Source: Poindextera sp036272595
GTDB lineage: Bacteria > Pseudomonadota > Alphaproteobacteria > Caulobacterales > Caulobacteraceae
Reading direction: 5' to 3'
Assembly (NCBI GenBank): GCA_036272595.1
Contig: DATAYM010000067.1
Location: 72,705-136,704 of the forward strand
Length of the DNA: 64,000 nt
Made by a program: the position numbers and the translations under genes. Positions 11,902 to 19,574 of the stretch are shown in pieces. Position 1 is the first letter of the stretch, and the number at the start of each line of letters is the position of its first letter. The notes under the pieces were generated by a model. It did not search any database and was not told the DNA's origin. It worked only from the letters and a program-made list of their open reading frames with translations.

Positions 11902-12269
11902 CAGCCTCCAGCTATAGCCGGACAGGTGCTAACGGTTCCCTTCCCCGCCAGGCATTGCCGGCCGGCGGCCGCCTGGACGCCGGCATGGAAGCCCGCCTTG
12001 CGCCCGGCGCCTGGTCCAACCGGCGATTCATCATGGGCCATGCGCCCCGCCGCCAGCGGCGGGGCGGTCTCGGCGCCCGCGCGGGTTGACGAAAAAGATC
12101 ATTGTTATCCAGGCCTTACAGGCTTTGCCGTGCCGAATCCGGTCCGGCGGTCCGTTGCAACCGGAAGTGCGACACTTTTTCCCTTATCGTTAACCATAAA
12201 CCCCTGGTGTCAGCGTTAGGAATGTGTTTAGGTTAACCTACCGTTAGTGGTATTGGCTGGAGAGGACTT
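11902..12269. other. Intergenic region with CtrA-like site
   Basis: A 368-base gap separating the minus-strand kinase gene from the plus-strand 111-residue gene. I see no conserved open frame. The last 90 bases turn AT-richer and hold several GTTAACC/GTTAG elements, including a TTAA-N7-TTAG arrangement at 12233-12247. GGAGAGG stands just before the ATG at 12270. Confidence 0.5.
12233..12247 (+). promoter_or_regulatory. Candidate CtrA-binding site (TTAA-N7-TTAG)
   Basis: TTAA, seven bases, TTAG: one mismatch from the TTAA-N7-TTAA recognition sequence of the cell-cycle regulator CtrA in Caulobacterales. It lies 23 bases before the start of the 111-residue gene and close to other GTTAACC half-sites. 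Pattern match only. Confidence 0.4.
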
Positions 12270-12605
12270 ATGGATAAGGCGTTTGTCGCTAAGCGCGTGG
12301 TCAGCAAGCTGCACGCGACCGAGAAGACGGTTGATTCCGCCGTTCTCGAAGTGTCGGAGCTGGTCTCCGAGCTGATTACCGCCCGCCGCGAAGTCGGCCT
12401 TTCCACGACCGTCGGCGACAAGGAACTCGCCGCTGTCGTCGAAGCCCTCGCCGCGCTCAACACCGCCCGCGCCTCGCTGGTCGCCAGCCACAAGGGCCTG
12501 GGCCGCATCGCCAAGGCGCTCCGCATCCCCGTGAAGGCGGACGGCGGCAGCAAGCCGGAAGTCACCGAAGAAGAGGACCACGACGCCCTTCGCATGGCGT
12601 CCTAG
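12270..12605 (+). CDS. Small soluble protein of unknown function, 111 residues
   Basis: I do not recognise a named family. The protein begins MDKAFVAKRVVSKLHATEKT, is predicted almost wholly helical (long Ala/Val/Leu/Glu stretches, including VVEALAALNTARASLVASHKG at about 67-87), and ends in a very acidic tail (EVTEEEDHDALRMAS). There is no signal peptide or membrane segment. GGAGAGG five bases before the ATG supports the start. A CtrA-like site just upstream suggests cell-cycle control. The protein has the charge pattern of a small helical bundle, but no function is claimed. Confidence 0.75.
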   Translation: MDKAFVAKRVVSKLHATEKTVDSAVLEVSELVSELITARREVGLSTTVGDKELAAVVEALAALNTARASLVASHKGLGRIAKALRIPVKADGGSKPEVTEEEDHDALRMAS

Positions 12606-12639
12606 TCTCTCTGTTTTCGCTAAGTTAACAGTACTCGTG

Positions 12640-12670
12640 TAATCGCGCCTCAGGTTCTGAGGCGCGATTA
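12640..12670. other. Perfect 14-bp inverted repeat overlapping the next start codon
   Basis: The sequence 12640-12653 is the exact reverse complement of 12657-12670, with a GTT loop. No T-run follows on either strand, which argues against an ordinary intrinsic terminator. The A of the ATG at 12670 is the last base of the stem, and the only Shine-Dalgarno-like GAGG (12659-12662) lies inside the 3' arm. The element may terminate the upstream gene, or mask the ribosome site of the downstream one. Confidence 0.6.
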
Positions 12671-13275
12671 TGCTTTATGTGGTCACATACGTAACCTATG
12701 TGCTCCAGCTCTGCGCCATTCCGCTTGCCGGCGGCGTGGCTGTGTTCAAGGGCGACAAGCCCGAACGCTACGGCGCGATCATTCTGCTGACTCCGACGCT
12801 GATCGAGGACGTCGTCCTGCCGGTCGCCCGGCACTTCGGCTACCCGCTGCATGACAGCATGCCCTATGTCGAACTGCTCTCCACCTTCGCGGTGTCGAGC
12901 GGATTCCTCTATCTGGCGGTTCGCTACGCCAGCCTCTGGTTGGCGGCGGCGATGGTGGTCCAGGGCACCGAACTCTACTTCGCGCGCGCCTTCATCGACT
13001 CCAGCCCGCGCAATTTTAACCTTTACGCGACCGAGGTGAACATCATCACCGCCAGCGTGCTCGGCATCCTCGGCGGCGCGGCGGTCGTCTCCTGGCGCGC
13101 CCGTTCCCGCAAGCAGCACTCCGAAGCCAAGCGCGCCGAACTGGTGGTCGAGCGCGAGCGGGCCCGCGACCGGAAGTTCAGGGAAATGTTCGAAGGCCGC
13201 CCGGCGCCTGTCTCCGCCCCGGCGCGCACCCACCGCGGCGTCGCCAGGCTCACAATCGAGCCGCCGCCGCTCTGA
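12670..13275 (+). CDS. Small polytopic membrane protein of unknown function
   Basis: A 201-residue protein with about four hydrophobic segments (near residues 5-25, 35-50, 66-88 and 118-138), then a basic, Arg/Lys/Glu-rich cytoplasmic tail from about residue 141 (SWRARSRKQHSEAKRAELVV). I do not recognise the family. The ATG at 12670 sits at the edge of a perfect hairpin; GTG codons at 12679 and 12700 in the same frame would be alternatives if the hairpin ends the upstream transcript. The 3' end overlaps the convergent LysR gene by 26 bases. The even spread of polar residues in the first membrane segments and the conserved-looking TM pattern favour a real gene. Confidence 0.7.
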   Translation: MLYVVTYVTYVLQLCAIPLAGGVAVFKGDKPERYGAIILLTPTLIEDVVLPVARHFGYPLHDSMPYVELLSTFAVSSGFLYLAVRYASLWLAAAMVVQGTELYFARAFIDSSPRNFNLYATEVNIITASVLGILGGAAVVSWRARSRKQHSEAKRAELVVERERARDRKFREMFEGRPAPVSAPARTHRGVARLTIEPPPL

Positions 13276-14218
13276 GCCGGCTTCTCAGCCAGTCGATCGC
13301 CGCCGAGGGGCCCAGGTCGCGCCGCCACAGGACCTCGATGTCGACAGCCCCGGCCCGATAGGGCGGCTCGAACAGCTTCAGGTCATACTGCTGGGCGCAG
13401 GCGGTCGCCAGCCGCCGCGGCGCCAGCGCGACCATGTCGGTGCGGCTGACGATGGCCAGCGCGCTCTGGGCGTCCTGGGCGGTCATGGCGATCACCCGCG
13501 AACGGCCGATCCCGGCCAGCGCCTCGTCCAGGGCGCCGCGGTCGTCCCAGATCACCCAGCGCTCGAGGCCGCCCTCGGTGAGGCGCCCGTCGATGGCCCG
13601 GTCCTGGGCGGTGGCCATGATCACCTGCGGCAGGTCGGCCAGCGCCTCCAGCGTCAGATGGTCGGCGGCGGCGGCGGGATGGCGGGCGCTGAGCGCCCAG
13701 ACCGCCGTCTCCGCGAACAGCACCTCGCGGTCGAAGCGCGCCGCGACGCGGCCGAAACCGCCGATGGCCAGGTCGATGCGGCCGCTCTCCAGGTCGTCGC
13801 CCAGGGACGCGTCGACGCCGCAAAGCCGCAGCTCGGCCGCCGGCGCCTCGGCGCGGATCAGGCTCATCACCTCCGGCATCAGCACCGCGCCGGTATAGGC
13901 GCTGGTGGCGATCGAGAACCGGCGGCCGGTGTCGGCGGGATTGAATGCGGTCGGACTGAGGGCCTCCTGCAGCTGCGCCAGGCCCTGGCGCAGGCGCGGC
14001 GCGATCTCCTGCGCCCGCGCCGTCGGCCGCATGCCGTCCGAGCCGCGCACGAACAGCGGATCCTCCAGCGTCTGCCGCAGCCGGCCGAGCGCGTGGCTCA
14101 CCGCCGACTGGCTGAGGCCGAGGCGCGCGCCGGCGCGGGTGACGCTCAGCTCGTCGGCCAGGGCGTCGAAAACCCTGAGCAGATTGAGGTCGAGCGAGGA
14201 AAAATGAATATCTTGCAT
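13250..14218 (-). CDS. LysR-family transcriptional regulator
   Basis: A 322-residue regulator. The N-terminal winged helix-turn-helix (residues about 9-66, SVTRAGARLGLSQSAVSHAL) is followed by a substrate-binding effector domain. It is divergent from the emrA-emrB-OMF operon starting at 14393, the standard arrangement for a LysR protein controlling the neighbouring exporter and itself. The ATG at 14218 has no clear Shine-Dalgarno sequence, and a TTGG-N5-CCAA palindrome lies directly before it. The effector is unknown; aromatic or phenolic compounds are common for pumps with this layout, but that is inference. Confidence 0.93.
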   Translation of the reverse strand: MQDIHFSSLDLNLLRVFDALADELSVTRAGARLGLSQSAVSHALGRLRQTLEDPLFVRGSDGMRPTARAQEIAPRLRQGLAQLQEALSPTAFNPADTGRRFSIATSAYTGAVLMPEVMSLIRAEAPAAELRLCGVDASLGDDLESGRIDLAIGGFGRVAARFDREVLFAETAVWALSARHPAAAADHLTLEALADLPQVIMATAQDRAIDGRLTEGGLERWVIWDDRGALDEALAGIGRSRVIAMTAQDAQSALAIVSRTDMVALAPRRLATACAQQYDLKLFEPPYRAGAVDIEVLWRRDLGPSAAIDWLRSRLRAAAARL

Positions 14219-14219
14219 T

Positions 14220-14232
14220 TTGGTGGTGCCAA
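14220..14232. promoter_or_regulatory. Short palindrome TTGG-N5-CCAA before the LysR gene
   Basis: A 4+4 palindrome with a five-base centre, ending two bases before the LysR start codon. It could be part of an autoregulatory operator; LysR sites are usually T-N11-A with imperfect dyads, so support is weak. Confidence 0.25.
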
Positions 14233-14338
14233 CTTAGCATTTGGCTCATGTCTCGCCAGCCTCTAAAAGAAATGGGCGAGTCTTCGCATGCGGGCGTTTC
14301 GCCCTTGCGGACGATCCTGCATCCTGGCGCCGCCGTCG

Positions 14339-14362
14339 GCCCGTGCGTAATTGCGCACGGGC
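14339..14362 (+). other. Perfect 9-bp hairpin in the emrA leader
   Basis: GCCCGTGCG (14339-14347) pairs exactly with CGCACGGGC (14354-14362) around a TAATTG loop. Flanking GCCGCC and GGCGGC can lengthen the stem. It lies 30 bases before the emrA start, between the divergent LysR gene and the pump operon, and could be an operator dyad or an mRNA structure. Confidence 0.5.
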
Positions 14363-14392
14363 TCGGCGGCTGTCGTGTTTGGAAGTGATTTA

Positions 14393-15511
14393 ATGAGTCC
14401 TGCCGATTCCGCTGAAGCCCGCGTCGATCTGAGCCCTGAGGCCGCCGCGGCCGAAGAGATCGTTTCGCCGCCGCCATCGAGCGGATGGCTGCGGCGGCTG
14501 CGCTGGCCGCTGATGATCGGCGCGGTGGCCCTGGTGCTGGTCGTCGGGTTCTTCGTCTATCTGACCGGCGGCCGCTATCAGTCCACCGACGACGCCCAGG
14601 TGGTCGGCGCGCGCGTGCAGGTCAGCTCGACCATTTCCGGCCGGGTAGTGACGGTGGCGGTGCACGAGGGCCAGCTGGTCCACGCCGGCCAGCTGCTGTT
14701 CCAGCTCGACGGCCGCCCTTACCAGCAGGCGTTGGCGGAGGCGCAGGCCAATCTCGCCCAGGCCCGGCTGAACGTCGAAGCCCTGAAGACCACCTATCAG
14801 CAGCGTGTCGCCGATCTGAAGGCCGCCCAGGACAGCGCCGCCTATCTGAACGGCGAGGCGGCGCGCCAGCGCGCGCTGGTCGCCGCCGGCGTCGCCACCG
14901 CCGCCCAGGCGGCCCAGGCGGAGAACCAGGCGGTCCAGGCGCACAGCCAGATCGCCGCCGCCCAGGCCCAGGTCGCCAACGCCCTCGCCCCCTTGAACGG
15001 CAATCCGAACCTGGCGGTCGACGACGCGCCGACCGTCAAGGAGGCCGCCGCGCGGGTCGGCACCGCCGCCATCAACCAGGGCTATGTCGACGTGGTCGCC
15101 TCCCAGGAGGGCGTCGTCACCAAGGTCGATCAGTTGCAGGTCGGCGACTATATCAACGCCTCGCAGCCGGTGTTCTCGCTGGTCTCGCCCCACTTCTGGG
15201 TCGAGGCCAATTTCAAGGAGAACCAGCTTGAATACATGCGCCCGGGCCAGAGCGCGACGCTGAAGCTGGACGCCTATCCGCACCTGCTGTTGCCGATGCG
15301 GGTGTCGTCGATCAGCCCCGGCACCGGGTCCAGCTTCTCGCTGCTGCCGGCCGAGAACGCCACCGGCAACTGGGTCAAGGTCACCCAGCGCGTGCCGGTG
15401 CGGCTCGACTTCGTGCGCATGCCGGACATCGCCCTCGCCTCCGGCCTTTCGGCCACGGTCAAGGTCGACACGGGGCATGTGCGCCATCTGTTCGGTGACG
15501 CCTCCCGATGA
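14393..15511 (+). CDS. emrA: Membrane-fusion protein of an EmrAB-type exporter
   Basis: Periplasmic adaptor (HlyD/EmrA family, 372 residues) linking the EmrB-type carrier to the outer-membrane channel encoded downstream. There is a cytoplasmic N-terminus of about 37 residues, one membrane anchor (about 38-58), the marker RYQSTDDAQVVG at 61-72, the lipoyl half-motifs, an alpha-helical hairpin near 110-215, and a beta-barrel domain. The ATG at 14393 was chosen because GGAAG lies nine bases upstream; an earlier in-frame TTG at 14351 falls inside the leader hairpin. It overlaps emrB by four bases (ATGA). Confidence 0.93.
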   Translation: MSPADSAEARVDLSPEAAAAEEIVSPPPSSGWLRRLRWPLMIGAVALVLVVGFFVYLTGGRYQSTDDAQVVGARVQVSSTISGRVVTVAVHEGQLVHAGQLLFQLDGRPYQQALAEAQANLAQARLNVEALKTTYQQRVADLKAAQDSAAYLNGEAARQRALVAAGVATAAQAAQAENQAVQAHSQIAAAQAQVANALAPLNGNPNLAVDDAPTVKEAAARVGTAAINQGYVDVVASQEGVVTKVDQLQVGDYINASQPVFSLVSPHFWVEANFKENQLEYMRPGQSATLKLDAYPHLLLPMRVSSISPGTGSSFSLLPAENATGNWVKVTQRVPVRLDFVRMPDIALASGLSATVKVDTGHVRHLFGDASR

Positions 15512-17037
15512 ATCTCGGCCAAACAGGCCCCGGCCTGAACCGGCCTCTCATCGTCAGCTCGGTCATGTTGGCGACGGTGATGACGTCGCTGGACACCACC
15601 ATCGCCAATGTGGCGCTGCCGCACATGGCGGGCTCGGTCTCGGCCTCGGCCGACGAGATCACCTGGGTGCTGACCTCCTATATCGTCGCGGCCGCCATCA
15701 TGACGCCGCTGAGCGGCTGGCTGGCCGGCCGGTTCGGCCGCAAGCAGGTCTTCCTGGTCTCCATCGCCGGCTTCACCATCGCCTCGGCCCTCTGCGGCGC
15801 GGCGCATAGCCTCAGCCAGATTGTCGGCTTCCGCCTGCTGCAAGGCCTGTTCGGCGCCTCGCTGATCCCGCTGTCGCAGGCGGTGCTGCTGGACATCTAC
15901 ACGCCGGAGGAACAGGGGCCGGCCATGGCCATCTGGGGCATGGGCGCGGTGCTCGGCCCGATCATCGGACCGGCCCTGGGCGGTTGGCTGACCGAGAACT
16001 TCAGCTGGCGCTGGGTCTTCTACATCAACCTGCCGTTCGGGGCCCTGGCCTTCTCCGGGGTGATGGCCTTCATCCACGACCACCGGCACGCCCAGAAGGT
16101 CCCGTTCGATTTCATGGGCTTCGGCTTCCTCAGCCTGGCCATCGGCGCCTTCCAGCTGTTCCTCGACCGCGGCCAGGACAAGGCCTGGTTCGAATCGACC
16201 GAGATCTGGATCGAGGCGACGATCGCCGGCCTGGCCTTCTTCCTGTTCGTCGTCCACACCCTGACCGCGGCAAGGCCCTTCCTGCCGCGCGAGCTGATGA
16301 AGGACCGCAATTTCGCGACCTCCACCGTATTCGGCTTTTTCGTCGGGGTGCTGCTCTACGCCACCCTGGCGCTGCTGCCGCCGATGCTCGAGACCCTGAT
16401 GGGCTATCCGGTGGTGACCACCGGCCTGGTGACGGCCCCGCGCGGCGTCGGCAGCCTGATTTCGATGTTCGTCGTCGGCCAGCTGGTCAACCGCGTCGAC
16501 GTGCGGCTGATCATCGGCACGGGGCTGGTGCTCAGCATACTCGCCCTCCTGGGCATGACCCGCTTCTCGCTCGGCATGAATTCGTGGCCGGTGGTGTGGA
16601 CCGGCATCCTGCAGGGCCTGGGCATCGGCCTGATCTTCGTGCCGCTCTCGACCCTCGCCTTCGCGACGCTGGACCCGGTCTACCGCGCCGAGGGCGCCGG
16701 GGTGTTCACCCTGGTCCGCAACCTGGGCTCCAGCGCCGGCATCTCGATCATGCAGGCCCTGTTCAGCACCAACACCAGCATCGTGCATTCGCGGCTGGTC
16801 GAGGGACTGCGCCCGGACAACCCGGTGGCGCACGTGCTGCCCGCGCCGTTCAGCCTGACCAGCGCCGCCGGCGCCGAGGCGCTGAACGCCGAGGTGACCC
16901 GCCAGTCGGCCATGGTCGCCTATATCGACGACTTCCACCTGATGCTGTTCGTGGCCGTGCTGCTCGGCCCGCTGCTGCTTTTGATGAAACGACCCGTTCG
17001 GACCCGAAACCATGAGCCCAGCCTTGCCATCGACTAA
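15508..17037 (+). CDS. emrB: DHA2-family MFS drug exporter, EmrB type
   Basis: A 509-residue inner-membrane proton/drug antiporter with 14 predicted helices. The first helix region carries TVMTSLDTTIANVALP, the signature of the DHA2 family (LDxTIVNVALP). The MFS loop motif GRFGRKQVF follows helix 2, and the WRWVFYINLP motif is conserved. It sits between the adaptor and an outer-membrane channel, so the three proteins should form one pump spanning both membranes. It overlaps both neighbours (4 and 26 bases). Substrate unknown. Confidence 0.94.
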   Translation: MNLGQTGPGLNRPLIVSSVMLATVMTSLDTTIANVALPHMAGSVSASADEITWVLTSYIVAAAIMTPLSGWLAGRFGRKQVFLVSIAGFTIASALCGAAHSLSQIVGFRLLQGLFGASLIPLSQAVLLDIYTPEEQGPAMAIWGMGAVLGPIIGPALGGWLTENFSWRWVFYINLPFGALAFSGVMAFIHDHRHAQKVPFDFMGFGFLSLAIGAFQLFLDRGQDKAWFESTEIWIEATIAGLAFFLFVVHTLTAARPFLPRELMKDRNFATSTVFGFFVGVLLYATLALLPPMLETLMGYPVVTTGLVTAPRGVGSLISMFVVGQLVNRVDVRLIIGTGLVLSILALLGMTRFSLGMNSWPVVWTGILQGLGIGLIFVPLSTLAFATLDPVYRAEGAGVFTLVRNLGSSAGISIMQALFSTNTSIVHSRLVEGLRPDNPVAHVLPAPFSLTSAAGAEALNAEVTRQSAMVAYIDDFHLMLFVAVLLGPLLLLMKRPVRTRNHEPSLAID

Positions 17038-18526
17038 GCGCGCCCGGGCCGCAACCGCCGTCGCCGCCTGCGCCCTGCTGGCCGGCCTGACGGGCGGTTG
17101 CGTGGTCGGCCCCAACTTCCGGCCGCCGGCGGCGCCGACCGCGGCCGGCTACGCCATGGCCGGCGACGACGTGAACCCGGGGCCGACCCGCGCCGCCATC
17201 GGCGAGAAGGTGGTCGCGGAATGGTGGACCCTGTTCCACTCGCCCGCCCTCGACCAGCTGATGCGCCAGGCCGTCGCCGGCAACCCGACGCTCGAGGAGG
17301 CGCGCGCCCGGCTGGAGGCCTCGCGTGAGGCGGTGAAGGCGGAAAGCGGCCTCTTGATGGTCGACGCCAACGCCGCCGCCCAGCGCGAGCGCGCCAACTT
17401 CAACGCCTTTTCCGGCGGCTCGTTTTCCAGCTTCACGATTCCGGGCGAACCGCCGTTCAACAACAACCCCGAGTTCAACCTCTATACGGTCGGCGTCACC
17501 GTCTCCTACAACCTGGACATCTTCGGCGGGGTGAAGCGGCGCACCGAGTCGCTCAAGGCCAGCGCAGAAGCGAGGGCGCGCGAACTGGACGCGGCCTACC
17601 TGACCCTGACCGGCCAGGTGGTGGCCCAGGCCCTGATCATCGCCGACGCCAATATCCAGATCCGGTCGCTGGAAGATATCAACGCCAACGACCAGGCCGA
17701 CCTGGACATGATCCGCAAGGCCCATGCCGCCGGCGGCGCCACGGCCGCCGACGTCGCCCAGGCGGAGAGCGCGCTGGCCGAGGACCGGGCCGCCGTTCCG
17801 GCCCAGCGCCAGCGGCTGGCCGCCGCCCGCCACCAGATGGCCATCCTGCTCGGCAAGACGCCGGCCGAATGGGCGCCGCCCGACTTCGACGCCAATTCCG
17901 GATCGTTGCCGGAGGTGCTGCCGGTGGCGGTGCCGTCCGAGCTGGTGCACAGCCGGCCCGACATCCTGGAAGCCGAGGCCAAGCTGCACGCCGCCACCGC
18001 CCAGATCGGCGTCGAGACCGCCAACCTCTATCCGAACATCGACCTGACCGGCAGCCTGGCGCAGAACGCCCTGACCCCGGGAAACCTGTTCTCCTACGCC
18101 TCCACCGGCTGGAACTTCGGCGCCGGCCTGACCGCGCCGATCTTCCACTCGGGCGAGCTGAAGGCCAAGCAGCGCGAGGCCGAAGCCAATGCGCGCGAGG
18201 CGCTGGCGGAATACGAGGCGACGGTGCTGACCGCCTTCGACCAGGTGGCCGACACCCTGACCGCGCTGGCCAACGACAACCAGTCCTATGCCGACCAGAC
18301 CCGGGCGCTGGACGCCGCCAATGCGCGGGTGGAGATGATGCGCAAGGGCTACGCCATGGGCGGGGTCAGCGCCTATCAGCTGCTGGAGGCCGAGCGGGAC
18401 TGGCGGCGCACGCGGCTGAGGCTGAACCAGCAGGGCTATGGCCGCTACGCCGACGCCGCCCAGCTGCTGCTGGCCACCGCCAACGTCCCGCCCGGCGTGG
18501 CCGAGGGCAAGACGCCGACCCCTTGA
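17012..18526 (+). CDS. Outer-membrane efflux lipoprotein, NodT family
   Basis: A 504-residue TolC-like channel and the third gene of the emrAB operon. A lipoprotein signal ends in LTGGC near residue 30, followed by VVGPNFRPP. Two repeats of long helical hairpins match the outer-membrane efflux family. The frame overlaps the end of emrB by 26 bases, an indication of coupled translation. It is full length, unlike the related channel at the left window edge, and differs from it throughout. Confidence 0.93.
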   Translation: MSPALPSTKRARAATAVAACALLAGLTGGCVVGPNFRPPAAPTAAGYAMAGDDVNPGPTRAAIGEKVVAEWWTLFHSPALDQLMRQAVAGNPTLEEARARLEASREAVKAESGLLMVDANAAAQRERANFNAFSGGSFSSFTIPGEPPFNNNPEFNLYTVGVTVSYNLDIFGGVKRRTESLKASAEARARELDAAYLTLTGQVVAQALIIADANIQIRSLEDINANDQADLDMIRKAHAAGGATAADVAQAESALAEDRAAVPAQRQRLAAARHQMAILLGKTPAEWAPPDFDANSGSLPEVLPVAVPSELVHSRPDILEAEAKLHAATAQIGVETANLYPNIDLTGSLAQNALTPGNLFSYASTGWNFGAGLTAPIFHSGELKAKQREAEANAREALAEYEATVLTAFDQVADTLTALANDNQSYADQTRALDAANARVEMMRKGYAMGGVSAYQLLEAERDWRRTRLRLNQQGYGRYADAAQLLLATANVPPGVAEGKTPTP

Positions 18527-18542
18527 CCGGGCGGCCGGATGT

Positions 18543-19181
18543 ATGGCTCGCGCAATGACGATGATTTCCGATCCCGATGATTTCTTCACCAAGGGCTGCG
18601 GGCGGTGCGACCGGTTCGCGACGCCGGCGTGCTCGACCCGGCTCTGGATCGACGCGCTGAACGAGCTTCGACGGATCTGTCTCGACATGGGTCTGGAAGA
18701 GACGGTGAAATGGGGCCATCCGTGCTACATGCACGCGGGGCGCAATATCGCGATCTTCGGGGCGTTCCGGAGCGATTTCCGGCTGAGCTTCATGAACCCG
18801 GGCCTGGTGATCGACACCGAAGGCGTGCTGGAGCCGCAAGGCCCCAACAGCCAGACGCCAAGCATGATCCGTTTCACCGCCGTGGCGCAGGTTGGCCAGA
18901 TGGCGCCGGTGATCCGGGCCTATCTGCGGCAGTTGATGGATCATGCCGAGGCGGGAACCAAGCCGCCGAAGGTGGAACGCGAGCTCGACATGCCGGACGA
19001 GCTGGCCGAAGCGCTGGACGCCGACCCGGAACTGGCCGAGGCGTTTTGGGCCCTGACGCCCGGGCGGCGGAAAAGCTATCTGTTCAATCTGAACCAGGCC
19101 AGGCAATCGGCGACCCGCGTGGCGCGGATCGGGAAATTCCGCGAAAAGATCATCGCCGGCAAGGGCGCGATCGAACGCTAG
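18543..19181 (+). CDS. YdeI/OmpD-associated (OmdA) family protein
   Basis: A soluble 212-residue protein. The N-terminal half is a DUF1801-like domain (from DDFFTKGCGRCDRF through KWGHPCYMHAGRNIAIFG). The C-terminal third is the OmdA region, with ALTPGRRKSYLFNLNQARQ and a helical basic end. YdeI relatives are tied to resistance to cationic peptides in Salmonella and Bacillus, but the biochemical role is unknown. The ATG at 18543 has a weak GGA five bases upstream; an ATG at 18555 (MTMISDPDDFF) matches the usual family start equally well. It follows the efflux operon by 16 bases but need not belong to it. Confidence 0.82.
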   Translation: MARAMTMISDPDDFFTKGCGRCDRFATPACSTRLWIDALNELRRICLDMGLEETVKWGHPCYMHAGRNIAIFGAFRSDFRLSFMNPGLVIDTEGVLEPQGPNSQTPSMIRFTAVAQVGQMAPVIRAYLRQLMDHAEAGTKPPKVERELDMPDELAEALDADPELAEAFWALTPGRRKSYLFNLNQARQSATRVARIGKFREKIIAGKGAIER

Positions 19182-19211
19182 GCGTCAGCCGTCGCCTGGC
19201 CTGCCCAGCGG

Positions 19212-19445
19212 CTAGTCGCGGTGCTCATCGTAATGGTGATCGCCATAGCCGCGCGAGCGGTCGTGGTTGCGATAGCGAGCATGCCGGTCGCGCCCATAGT
19301 CGCGATAGCGGTGGCTGTCGTCATGGCGATAGCCATGGCTGTAATCGCCACGGTCGTAGCCGTGGTAATCCTGGGCGAAGGCCGCCGCCGGGGCGGCCAG
19401 GGTGACGACAGCCGCGGCGGCCAGCACCATTGTCTTGATGGACAT
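19212..19445 (-). CDS. Small secreted His/Tyr/Asp/Arg-rich protein
   Basis: A 77-residue protein. Residues 1-24 form a classical signal peptide (MSIKTMVLAA, then a hydrophobic core, then AAFA) with cleavage before Gln25. The mature 53 residues consist almost only of Asp, His, Tyr, Arg, Gly and Ser, as in DYHGYDRGDYSHGYRHDD. The clean signal peptide picks this frame over two overlapping ones. It lies 129 bases downstream of the CDF metal exporter on the same strand, so a role in binding metal in the periplasm is attractive but inferred. No named family recognised. Confidence 0.7.
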   Translation of the reverse strand: MSIKTMVLAAAAVVTLAAPAAAFAQDYHGYDRGDYSHGYRHDDSHRYRDYGRDRHARYRNHDRSRGYGDHHYDEHRD

Positions 19446-19574
19446 CTCTGTCTCCGAAAACGGGCGCCGGACATCCGCCGCCATTGGCAGAGACCTTAGG
19501 CGCGCGATCCTGAACCGGACGGCGACGCCCGGTTGTCGCCTGTTCACCTCGGGGCGCACCCTCCGAAGGGCGCC

